A DNA stretch of 52,330 bases from Bacteroidaceae bacterium (GTDB lineage: Bacteria; Bacteroidota; Bacteroidia; Bacteroidales; Bacteroidaceae): contig JAIKZS010000166.1 in the NCBI GenBank assembly GCA_024682035.1, positions 1 through 52,330 on the forward strand, given 5' to 3'. A model generated the notes under the pieces. That model searched no databases. It saw only the letters and a program-made list of their open reading frames with translations, and was not told the DNA's origin. Made by a program: the position numbers and the translations under genes. Of the stretch, positions 32,443 through 41,025 are shown piece after piece. Positions within the stretch are counted from its first letter, which is position 1; every line of letters starts with the position of its first letter.

Positions 32443-34062
32443 CTATTTATTGATAAAAATGTCCTCAAATGTGTTCTTGTCAATGGCACGATTACGCATC
32501 TTTGTTCGGTAATTATAGATAGTGCTAGTAGAGCAGCGAAGGAAGTTGGCAATCTTTTCGCTATCGGTTATACCCAGCCGGAGTAATGCATAAATTCGTA
32601 GTTCTTTATTGAGAAGAGAGTTCTGCTTAAGTACAATTTGTTCATCTTCTTTTAACAATGCATTCAGATCAGAAACAAAGGTAGGGAACAAATTCAAGAA
32701 AATTGTATCGAAATGCTGATATAGGGCTTCTGTTTCAGAATCAATCAAAGTAGTGGAGCGCAATTTCTTTACCAATTCGTCATAATGCTTGTTAACGGCC
32801 AGGCGATATAGCACGTTTTGGTAGTCACCAATTTTATCTATATAACCTGAGCAAATGTTAAAAAACTGTCCAATGTATTGTTCCTTGATACTGTTGTTCT
32901 CTTGTAATAATGAGTTGCTGGAATGCAGTTGGGCATTCATATCATTCAACGTTTCATTGAGCCTTTGCAGTTCATTATTGCTGTCAGCCAAGTCCTTTCG
33001 GATACGCATAATCTTCTTCAGCTGCTTAAAAATGTAGACTACAGCTATTACTAGACACACCAATAATATTCCACTCAGAACGATGATATTAATGAGTGAT
33101 TGTTTGTCGCTCGCTTCGCGTCGTTGATAAACATCCGTTATGATAGAATAAAAATTTGATACCTGAGTTACTCGGAACTGTATGCCTGCTTTAATAGCAT
33201 CTTCAAAGGAAGATTGGGCATAGCGGTAAGCACGGGCATAATTGCCATCTTCGTATTCTAAACGGGCTAATTCATAAATGGACTGGTTCTCACGGGTTAC
33301 GTTATATATGTCTGATAGAGCAGAGCGTATTAGATATTTCTTAGCATCGTCACGATTACCTTGTTGTGCATATATTGTACCAATATTGTAGGTTATACGT
33401 GCGTACATTGGCGAGTTTTTTTCAACTAACTCTAATAAGTGTTTATAACCATCTAATCGCTCCTTTTCAGATGGCATTCGATCAACCAGATTGAGTCTAT
33501 ATTCTATAGATGATTGGTCTTGTGTGGCATAGAGCGAGTCACGATAGTTGCTTTGTGCCTTAGCATCTTCAGGTGAATCTGATGTGTATAGGTAATATTG
33601 CAGAAATTGTATGTTAGCATTATAGTATTCAGCCCTAAGATCCTTTGGGATAGTTTCCATACTATGTTTGCTTAGTATTTGCTCAGCTTGTAAATACATG
33701 CCATGCATAGCATACGAGGTAGCTAATTGGAAATCTGCTTGAACCTGGCGGTATTTGTCATTCATGCGGTTGGCTGTCTCAACTTCCAATCGAGCATAAT
33801 GTATGGCTGAGTCAAGGTCGAATTTCCAGTATTCGTTGTAGAGTTGGTTATATACTACAAACTTGTTGACATCACTTAAGTTAGCATAGGAAAGGGCGCT
33901 TCGAATTTCGTTGATGCGTTTGATTTTCTCTTGCGCATACATGTCTTTATGAGCCACTGAATAATCCAGTGAATCATATAATGCTTTCAAATTATCTTTG
34001 CCAAACGATGGTAAAGATATCAGCATTAATAAAGTCACACCTATTATCTTCCTAATATTCAA
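32443..34062 (-). CDS. DUF6377-type TPR regulator with membrane helix and HTH
   Basis: The 539-residue protein has a signal peptide (about 1-21) and a TPR-like helical sensor region (about 40-310). One TM helix lies at about 320-345, then a coiled coil, then a C-terminal helix-turn-helix (LRLGITDSEKIANFLRCSTSTIYNYRTKMRNRA). This DUF6377-like arrangement is common in Bacteroidetes next to glycan genes, where it regulates transcription from the membrane. It is upstream of and co-directional with the keto-glycoside operon, so it is the natural candidate for its control. It ends 380 bases upstream of the DNA of that operon's start region and starts two bases after the rseP stop. Confidence 0.82.
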   Translation of the reverse strand: MNIRKIIGVTLLMLISLPSFGKDNLKALYDSLDYSVAHKDMYAQEKIKRINEIRSALSYANLSDVNKFVVYNQLYNEYWKFDLDSAIHYARLEVETANRMNDKYRQVQADFQLATSYAMHGMYLQAEQILSKHSMETIPKDLRAEYYNANIQFLQYYLYTSDSPEDAKAQSNYRDSLYATQDQSSIEYRLNLVDRMPSEKERLDGYKHLLELVEKNSPMYARITYNIGTIYAQQGNRDDAKKYLIRSALSDIYNVTRENQSIYELARLEYEDGNYARAYRYAQSSFEDAIKAGIQFRVTQVSNFYSIITDVYQRREASDKQSLINIIVLSGILLVCLVIAVVYIFKQLKKIMRIRKDLADSNNELQRLNETLNDMNAQLHSSNSLLQENNSIKEQYIGQFFNICSGYIDKIGDYQNVLYRLAVNKHYDELVKKLRSTTLIDSETEALYQHFDTIFLNLFPTFVSDLNALLKEDEQIVLKQNSLLNKELRIYALLRLGITDSEKIANFLRCSTSTIYNYRTKMRNRAIDKNTFEDIFINK

Positions 34063-34064
34063 TA

Positions 34065-35402
34065 TTAAAATAAAAATCTAATTACATCATTCAAGTTTGC
34101 CCAAATCAGCAGGCCAAATAATATTGCCATTCCCAAGATCTCAGCACGTTCCATGAATTTGTCACTTGGCTTGCGGCGGGCAATGATTTCGTAGAGTAAG
34201 AATAATACATGTCCACCATCTAATGCTGGAATTGGCAGGATGTTCATAAAGGCTAAGATGATACTTAAAAACGCAGTCATATACCAGAATTGATGCCAAT
34301 CCCATGAAGCTGGGAAGATGCTACCAATGGTACCAAAACCTCCTAATTGCTTAGCGCCCTCTTTAGAGAAAACATATTTCAATTGGTTTACGTAGCCTTT
34401 TAAAGTATTTACACCCAGGGAAATGCCTGCAGGGAATGATGCAAAAAAGCCATATTCAGTTTTGACGATAGGTAACAATTTTGATGTAGCTGTAACAGGA
34501 TAAACACCAATTTTGTAGTCATCATCAGTAGTCAGCGTCACCTCATGTTTCACTCCTTTACGCATGTAGGTCAGCGTGACGTCGTGATTCTCGTTTTTTG
34601 CATCTCGACATTGCTGCATTGTCTTCATAAAATCATCATATGCCAAAGGGCTTTGTCCATTCAGTGCTATGATGCTGTCGCCTGGCTGCATCCCAGCTAC
34701 CACTGCAGGAGAACCTGCGATAAGACTATCCACTACAAATGGCATGCGGAAACCAGTGAATGTAACACTATCTTCCATCAGACGATTAATCATGTCTTCA
34801 GGAATATACACAGAGGCTTCTTGACCATTGCGCAAAACTGTTACCTGCCTTGCGTCCACAACGCTCATTAGCAAGTCGGTTCCCATACGTTCAAAAGGTT
34901 TCCCGTCAGCAGAAATAAGTATGTCTCCATCTTGAAATCCTGCATTATGAGCTGTTTCGTTGAATTGCATGCCCAATGGAGCTTTTTGCACGGGGATGTA
35001 TGAATCGCCCCAGGCAAATAGAATCATTGAGTAGATGAAAAGAGCTAATAGGAAATTAAACAACACGCCACCAATCATGATAAGCAAACGCTGCCATGCT
35101 GGTTTGGCGCGAAATTCCCATGGTTGAGCAGGTTGTTTCATTTGTTCTGTGTCCATGGATTCGTCAATCATACCGGCTATTTTAACGTAGCCGCCTAATG
35201 GTATCCATCCCACACCATATTCAGTTTCGCTATTTTTAGGTTTGAATTTTAATAACGTGAACCAAGGGTCGAAGAACAATCTAAATTTCTCGACCCTCGT
35301 CTTGAATAATTTTGCAAAAAGAAAATGACCGCCTTCGTGAATTACTACCAGCAATGAAAGGCTCAGCATCAACTGAACGGCCTTGATCCAAAATGTTTCC
35401 AT
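34065..35402 (-). CDS. rseP: Site-2 metalloprotease RseP
   Basis: The 445-residue inner membrane protease has the zinc motif HEGGH (22-26) in the first TM helix. Two PDZ domains follow (around 130-200 and 210-290), the second in EKAGMQPGD-like form (VVAGMQPGDSIIALNG). The second metal-ligand motif is NILPIPALDGGH near the C-terminus. It cleaves membrane-bound anti-sigma factors or signal peptide remnants in other bacteria. In many Bacteroidales it follows dxr; here no dxr is seen and the upstream gene is GH125. The start ATG is at 35402. Confidence 0.95.
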   Translation of the reverse strand: METFWIKAVQLMLSLSLLVVIHEGGHFLFAKLFKTRVEKFRLFFDPWFTLLKFKPKNSETEYGVGWIPLGGYVKIAGMIDESMDTEQMKQPAQPWEFRAKPAWQRLLIMIGGVLFNFLLALFIYSMILFAWGDSYIPVQKAPLGMQFNETAHNAGFQDGDILISADGKPFERMGTDLLMSVVDARQVTVLRNGQEASVYIPEDMINRLMEDSVTFTGFRMPFVVDSLIAGSPAVVAGMQPGDSIIALNGQSPLAYDDFMKTMQQCRDAKNENHDVTLTYMRKGVKHEVTLTTDDDYKIGVYPVTATSKLLPIVKTEYGFFASFPAGISLGVNTLKGYVNQLKYVFSKEGAKQLGGFGTIGSIFPASWDWHQFWYMTAFLSIILAFMNILPIPALDGGHVLFLLYEIIARRKPSDKFMERAEILGMAILFGLLIWANLNDVIRFLF

Positions 35403-35460
35403 CTAATCTTGTCTTGTTTTCGTTAAATCGGGGGCGAAGTTACACATTTTTTTTTGCAAA

Positions 35461-36921
35461 TCAATCAATGCTGTTCAATAAATTCAGCTTACCATCATTT
35501 ACCAGTTTAATTATCAACTCGCCAAAGAGCGTATTTTGCCAAGCGAACCAAGCTCGGGTAAAGTTAGCTGCATTGTCTTTGTGGAAAGACTCATGCATGA
35601 AACCTGTGCCAGCATCTGTATCCATTAGCATTTTGATACACTGCTTAATTTCCTGGTCATCTTGCGAAGTAAAAGCTCGCATCATAATGCTCATTGGCCA
35701 GGGCATATCGTGTCCTACATGCGGTCCGCCTATACCTTCGCCTGCTTTCCCACGGAAGAAATAAGGATTGTCGTTGCTCCATACAAAGCGACGGGTATTT
35801 TGGTAGATTGGGTCATTGATATCTACCAGTCCTAAATAGGCCATTGAAAGCAGGGAAGGTACATTGGCATCATCCATTAGTAAATAATTGCCGAAACCAT
35901 CTACTTCATACGCATACATTTTGCCGTACTTAGGATGGTCGTAAATCGCATATTTCTGTAAAGCCTGTTGTACTTCATTGGCCAAAGCTGTACACTGAGC
36001 TGCCAAATCACTACGTTTGTTTACAGTAATGAGAATTTCTGCTGCTTTGTTTAATACATTAACAGCAAAGAAGTTAGAAGGTATTAAAAAGAGGAAAACT
36101 GTTGCATCGTCTGAGGGACGAAAGGCAGAGGCTATTAAACCAACAGGCTTAATAGGGGCTCCCCATCCATCATTACTCATGGTGTCAAATTGGCGCTCAG
36201 TCCGTCGCATAAATTGATAGCTGCCTTTGTTCTCCTTGCGTTGTTGGTCATGGAATGTTTTGAGTATATTTTGTACGGCCTCTATCCATACAGCATCAAA
36301 TATACTTGTATCGCCCGTCACCTTCCAATATTCATAAGCCAGTCGGATGGGGTAGCACAAAGAGTCGATTTCCCATTTGCGCTCGTGTAGTTCATCTTTC
36401 ATTTCTGTCATGTCGCTTTTCCAATCACCTCCACCTATGATGGGCTCCATGTTGAAAGCGTTGGCAAACGGGTCAATGTTTATACAGGCAAATTGACGAT
36501 TAATGACGCCTGCTACCATTTCCTTCAAATTGTTATCTTGATTTGCCAATTGAACATAAGGCCATACTTGAGCACCAGAATCACGTAGCCACATGGCGTG
36601 AATATCGCCGGTATAAACAAATGTGTCTGGTTTACCAGTTGTAGCATCTTTACTAAAATGCACTGTAGTATCCAGCGTGTTAGGGAAACAGTTGCTAAAC
36701 ATCCAAGCCAATTTCGGATTTGTAAGTTTGGCTTGCATCTGTTTGATGGTTTGCTCTACTGCAACAGATCTGAATAAACGTTTTTCAATAGAAGGTCGTT
36801 GGTCATTGTAGGATATAGCGTCTGTTTTGCAATCCAGGATGTCCATGGAAATGTTGGCAGCACTCAAATTGAGTGCATTGCCAACAAATACCATAAAGCA
36901 CAAAGTTTTAAAAAATTTCAT
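35461..36921 (-). CDS. Glycoside hydrolase family 125 (exo-alpha-1,6-mannosidase type)
   Basis: The start is taken at the ATG at 36921 (MKFFKTLC), where a signal peptide begins (ends LSAA). The longer frame would overlap the GH9 gene. The 486-residue product has the GH125 features GDIHAMWLRDSGAQVWPYV, GGGDWKSDMTEMKDELHERKWEIDSLCYP and EVDGFGNYLLMDDANVPSLL. Family members are metal-independent exo-alpha-mannosidases, often acting on alpha-1,6-mannose. It is exported and could act on N-glycan or yeast mannan oligosaccharides. It lies 13 bases after the GH9 gene, suggesting an operon. Confidence 0.92.
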   Translation of the reverse strand: MKFFKTLCFMVFVGNALNLSAANISMDILDCKTDAISYNDQRPSIEKRLFRSVAVEQTIKQMQAKLTNPKLAWMFSNCFPNTLDTTVHFSKDATTGKPDTFVYTGDIHAMWLRDSGAQVWPYVQLANQDNNLKEMVAGVINRQFACINIDPFANAFNMEPIIGGGDWKSDMTEMKDELHERKWEIDSLCYPIRLAYEYWKVTGDTSIFDAVWIEAVQNILKTFHDQQRKENKGSYQFMRRTERQFDTMSNDGWGAPIKPVGLIASAFRPSDDATVFLFLIPSNFFAVNVLNKAAEILITVNKRSDLAAQCTALANEVQQALQKYAIYDHPKYGKMYAYEVDGFGNYLLMDDANVPSLLSMAYLGLVDINDPIYQNTRRFVWSNDNPYFFRGKAGEGIGGPHVGHDMPWPMSIMMRAFTSQDDQEIKQCIKMLMDTDAGTGFMHESFHKDNAANFTRAWFAWQNTLFGELIIKLVNDGKLNLLNSID

Positions 36922-36934
36922 GGTTATAATTGTA

Positions 36935-39463
36935 TTATTTCTTGCTAATTTGTTGTGCTGCCAGAGCCAGGAACATGTAGTGAGATGAACCGCCACCTAA
37001 TACATATTCAGTTTGTTGCCACAAAAATGGGAAGGTTAGCAGCTCTGGATAATCAGGACGTATCAATGCCGTGCCAGAAACTACACCACCGGGAATATAG
37101 CTCCAGTCTGCACGGTTCAGGCCATAAGCTACAGTCGCTGATTGTGCACCAACGCCTGAAGCAAACGAAGCTTGATTAGATCCAGGGTGACAACCCAAAA
37201 TAAAGTTCAATGCATTATAGATGATATCTTTCGGGAATATTTCTGGATAAGATGCATTCAGGAAATAATATTCATAGCCGAAGCGTTGAATATCCCAGCC
37301 AGCTCCCCAGATGCTTGGACGGTAAGGCACACCGTAAGGCGTCTCTGCTGCCTGCTTATCAAGCTTTTCTTTTTGAGCAGCCAATGCTGCTTTAAAAGCA
37401 GTAGTAAATTGCCTTGAACGCTTGTCTTTTTGCATTTCAATGATCTTTGCCACTCTAGCCATGTACCATCCTGTACGTGCTATCTGTTGCATTACTACTT
37501 GTTGGTTGTCGAGTATATAGTCTAAATATGACTGTTGTTTTGTAGTAAGATACAATTCTACTGCAGTATGCAATTTCCCGCTTATCAGGCCTTCATTAAC
37601 TTCTGTTTGTTCGTAAATGGCAGTTGCAATGTCTAAACAATGTACACTCAGTGTGTCGTTAAATCCTTTCAGTACCCTAGATACTGCTGCTAATTCTGCA
37701 GCAGTGCTCAATGCTCTGCCAGGATTGTCTTCTGTGAATATCCAGCGATCATCTTCATTACCCTTGACACCATCGGTCATTGCAGCAGCATCGCCCAGCA
37801 TGGCATATTGTCGTAAACTATTGCAAATGATACCACGATAAAGTCTTCCCAATGCTATATAACTATTTACCACAGTCAGTGCACCGTTCTCTATTTGCTG
37901 CAATACATCGTTCTTCCCATCAGGCTGATGTATTTCTGTCACGTGATTAATTTGATCAATGGCAGTTACGTCAATATCAGGGTTGAAAGCTTCGTAGGCC
38001 ATCGTTAATATATATGCTTCTCCAGCTTGTGATTCAACACGTAAGTCGAAATCACCGGCATCATGCCAGCCTCCTACATTCACTCCGGGTACTTCAGCAC
38101 GTTCAGCATATTTTGTAAGACCAGGCCGCTGGTCGTATCCATCAATGTGATTGCCCACTGGTGCCATGAGTGCATCGTCCATATGGCATGCATCATGCCA
38201 TACACGATATTTTTCGTTTACTCGCATGTGACACATCTGTACTGGTAAGAAATACTCAATAACAGGCTGCCAAACGCCTCTATCATAAACGTCTTTGCCT
38301 ATTCTGAAAACGGATGAGCTGGAAGTGCCATATTTCACTTGATAAAGACCAGGCTCTGTGATATCAGTAAAATCTACTTTCAAATAGTTATAACGCAGAA
38401 ATCTACCCCATTCTGTAGGATTAATGGTTTTGGCTACCTTTTCACCAGTGTCGTCAATTTTTATGATCAGAGCTTCCACACGTTTTTGGTCCCTACTGTC
38501 GGTTTCAATAATAGCCTCTTTTGGTTGATTGGGATGATAGCCTACCTGAGAAGTTTGAATGACAGGTGTATACAACCAACCAGGAACAATATTAGGAGTG
38601 ATAACCCATTTTACTGCTCCTTTGGTAGCACCTGCTGCAATTTCACTACGTAATACAAACCAACCATTATTATGGTTCATTCTACCATCATAAAGCTTAA
38701 GGTCTCCCGTTAATGACTCCACAGTAAGTTTGCTATAAGGATCATCTGGGCGAGAGGTGAATTTTTTCCCTACAGCATAAGGCTCGCTAATGATATCGTC
38801 AGCTATTAATGGACTATATCCTGTCCCATTCAGTTGCTTGGGATCAGCCAAAGGCTTTTTGCCATCGTGAAAATTTCCGTTAAAACCAAAGTTTTGCTTA
38901 GTATAAGCTAATGGAGAATTTGGCTGTTGCGGGTATATGCCGCTTTGTCCGTCCATAACCCAAGGTTTGCCAAACAGCCAACCTGGGAAAAATTCCAAGT
39001 TGAACCCTACTTTGCCAAGCAGTTCTTGTGGTACGGGCTTATCTAAATCTACCGTCACTACAATGCTGGTGCCTTGTGCCTCGGTTGTGACAGTATAGTT
39101 AAACACATAATCAGGATATACCATAGGGTTAAACCCTGTAAGATGACGAGCTGAGTCTGGGAAGCAGAGGGTAGTAACAATACGGTTACCTTCTATCTTT
39201 CGGCTCAGCTGTTTAGGTACAGGTTGCCACTGGCCAGGGGTCGCTTCCATACGTATATCACCATTGGTAGCTACACGATGTCCATTCATTAATACGCTAA
39301 CTCCACCCTGATGTCCTTCTGGGTAGAAATCATTGAATGCCATGACGTCAACTCCCTGGTTGTTGAAATAACCAGATGTGTTGAGCTTAAACTGTTGTGC
39401 AGATGTGTTGATCACAAAAATAGTCATCAAAAAAGCACTCGCTAGTAAACACTTTGATTTCAT
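36935..39463 (-). CDS. Glycoside hydrolase family 9 enzyme
   Basis: The start is set at the ATG at 39463 (MKSKCLLASA), which opens a signal peptide ending in TSAQ; a longer frame begins at 39499. The product is 842 residues. An N-terminal Ig-like module follows a beta-rich domain, and the catalytic (alpha/alpha)6 domain carries GGWHDAGDFD (the paired Asp of GH9). The C-terminal part has TEYVLGGGSSHYMFLALAA, where Glu is the expected acid. GH9 enzymes usually cut beta-glucan or related chains. Co-transcription with GH125 suggests a small glycan-degrading pair without a SusCD couple nearby. Confidence 0.9.
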   Translation of the reverse strand: MKSKCLLASAFLMTIFVINTSAQQFKLNTSGYFNNQGVDVMAFNDFYPEGHQGGVSVLMNGHRVATNGDIRMEATPGQWQPVPKQLSRKIEGNRIVTTLCFPDSARHLTGFNPMVYPDYVFNYTVTTEAQGTSIVVTVDLDKPVPQELLGKVGFNLEFFPGWLFGKPWVMDGQSGIYPQQPNSPLAYTKQNFGFNGNFHDGKKPLADPKQLNGTGYSPLIADDIISEPYAVGKKFTSRPDDPYSKLTVESLTGDLKLYDGRMNHNNGWFVLRSEIAAGATKGAVKWVITPNIVPGWLYTPVIQTSQVGYHPNQPKEAIIETDSRDQKRVEALIIKIDDTGEKVAKTINPTEWGRFLRYNYLKVDFTDITEPGLYQVKYGTSSSSVFRIGKDVYDRGVWQPVIEYFLPVQMCHMRVNEKYRVWHDACHMDDALMAPVGNHIDGYDQRPGLTKYAERAEVPGVNVGGWHDAGDFDLRVESQAGEAYILTMAYEAFNPDIDVTAIDQINHVTEIHQPDGKNDVLQQIENGALTVVNSYIALGRLYRGIICNSLRQYAMLGDAAAMTDGVKGNEDDRWIFTEDNPGRALSTAAELAAVSRVLKGFNDTLSVHCLDIATAIYEQTEVNEGLISGKLHTAVELYLTTKQQSYLDYILDNQQVVMQQIARTGWYMARVAKIIEMQKDKRSRQFTTAFKAALAAQKEKLDKQAAETPYGVPYRPSIWGAGWDIQRFGYEYYFLNASYPEIFPKDIIYNALNFILGCHPGSNQASFASGVGAQSATVAYGLNRADWSYIPGGVVSGTALIRPDYPELLTFPFLWQQTEYVLGGGSSHYMFLALAAQQISKK

Positions 39464-39524
39464 GTTTTTCAGTATAAAAATGGTTGATTTAATTATCATT
39501 AATTCTTTTTTTACTTTTATGACC

Positions 39525-39532
39525 CAAAAATA
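39525..39532 (-). promoter_or_regulatory. Candidate -7 box of the GH9-GH125 operon
   Basis: On the minus strand this reads TATTTTTG, 62 bases upstream of the GH9 start. No clear -33 element is seen at standard spacing. Confidence 0.4.
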
Positions 39533-39554
39533 CGAATAATAAAATAAAAATCAC

Positions 39555-39562
39555 TATCTTTG
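39555..39562 (+). promoter_or_regulatory. Candidate -7 box of purB
   Basis: TATCTTTG matches TAnnTTTG and lies 36 bases before the purB ATG. No TTTG is found at the -33 position. It is divergent from the GH9 promoter. Confidence 0.5.
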
Positions 39563-39597
39563 CAACCTAAAATAATCAGTAAGGATAATTTTTTTTC

Positions 39598-40944
39598 ATG
39601 GAATTAGATAAATTGACAGCTATTTCGCCTATTGATGGGCGTTACAGAGAGAAAACAGAATCATTAGCCGCCTATTTTTCTGAATTTGCTTTAATAAAAT
39701 ATCGCGTTCAGGTGGAAGTGGAGTATTTTATTACTCTTTGTGAACTTCCTCTTCCTCAGTTGGCAGGAATTGATAAGAATGTATTGGAAGCATTGCGAGG
39801 CATTTATAGCAATTTTTCCGAAGCAGATGCGGTCCGTATTAAGGAGATTGAAAAAGTAACCAATCATGATGTTAAGGCAGTAGAGTATTTCTTGAAAGAA
39901 CAATTTGATAGGATTGGTGGGCTTGAAGCCTATAAAGAATTCATTCACTTTGGGCTGACTTCACAAGATATTAACAATACTTCTGTTCCATTGTCTTTGA
40001 AAGATGCTTTAGATAAAGTTTATTATCCAGCATTGCAAGAACTTATCGACCAACTTGCTGCATATGCTGCAGAGTGGAAAGACATACCTATGTTGGCTAA
40101 AACACACGGTCAGCCAGCATCTCCAACTCGTTTGGGTAAAGAGGTTGAGGTGTATGTGTATCGTTTTAAACAGCAACTTGATTTGTTGAAAGCTTGTCCT
40201 ATTACAGCAAAGTTTGGTGGCGCTACTGGTAATTTTAATGCCCATCATGTGGCTTATTCTGCTTTTGATTGGAAAGATTTTGGGAATAAGTTTGTTGAAG
40301 AAAAGTTGGGTTTGCGACGAGAGCAATTTACTACTCAGATTTCTAACTACGACAACTTGGCTGCAGTTTTTGATGCATTAAGACGAATCAATACAGTGAT
40401 TATGGACATGGATAGAGACTTCTGGATGTATATTTCCATGGGCTATTTCCATCAAAAGATTAAGGCTGGTGAAGTGGGTTCAAGTGCTATGCCGCACAAA
40501 GTAAATCCTATTGATTTTGAAAATTCAGAGGGTAATGTGGGTATTGCCAATGCCATTTATCAGCATTTGGCAGTAAAGTTGCCTGTGTCACGTTTGCAAA
40601 GAGATCTTACTGATTCAACAGTGTTAAGAAATGTGGGTGTCCCAATGGGACATAGCCTAATTGCTATTCAAAGCTCTTTAAAAGGCTTACGCAAACTTTT
40701 GCTGAACCGTGAGGCTATAGATGAAGATTTGAATAACTGTTGGAGTGTGGTGGCCGAAGCCATTCAAACAGTACTTCGCCGTGAGGCTTATCCTCATCCT
40801 TATGAGGCGCTAAAGGAGCTGACTCGTACAAATGAAGCAATTACCGAAACTTCTATTCATGATTTTATAGAAAGTTTAAATGTTAGTGATAGTGTCAAAG
40901 AAGAACTGCGAGCTATCACACCCATGAATTATACAGGTATTTAA
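39598..40944 (+). CDS. purB: Adenylosuccinate lyase (PurB)
   Basis: This 448-residue cytoplasmic enzyme of purine synthesis releases fumarate from SAICAR and from adenylosuccinate. The fumarase/aspartase superfamily signature SSAMPHKVNPIDFENSEGN is present, as are THGQPASPTRLGKE and FGLTSQDINNTS. Length is normal. It heads the conserved run purB, pseudouridine synthase, asnS. Confidence 0.97.
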   Translation: MELDKLTAISPIDGRYREKTESLAAYFSEFALIKYRVQVEVEYFITLCELPLPQLAGIDKNVLEALRGIYSNFSEADAVRIKEIEKVTNHDVKAVEYFLKEQFDRIGGLEAYKEFIHFGLTSQDINNTSVPLSLKDALDKVYYPALQELIDQLAAYAAEWKDIPMLAKTHGQPASPTRLGKEVEVYVYRFKQQLDLLKACPITAKFGGATGNFNAHHVAYSAFDWKDFGNKFVEEKLGLRREQFTTQISNYDNLAAVFDALRRINTVIMDMDRDFWMYISMGYFHQKIKAGEVGSSAMPHKVNPIDFENSEGNVGIANAIYQHLAVKLPVSRLQRDLTDSTVLRNVGVPMGHSLIAIQSSLKGLRKLLLNREAIDEDLNNCWSVVAEAIQTVLRREAYPHPYEALKELTRTNEAITETSIHDFIESLNVSDSVKEELRAITPMNYTGI

Positions 40945-40978
40945 TAAGTATATATTTTTAATCTCGAGAGATATTTTT

Positions 40979-40992
40979 TGGCCGGGAGGCCA
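40979..40992 (+). promoter_or_regulatory. Short GGGA-loop hairpin before the pseudouridine synthase gene
   Basis: TGGCC at 40979-40983 and GGCCA at 40988-40992 pair around a GGGA tetraloop, about 34 bases before the ATG. A second small inverted element (ATCTCGAGAGAT) is 20 bases upstream. These may be leader structures; a function is not known. Confidence 0.3.
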
Positions 40993-41025
40993 GTATTACA
41001 AACAATTTTATTCTAGATTTGTAAA

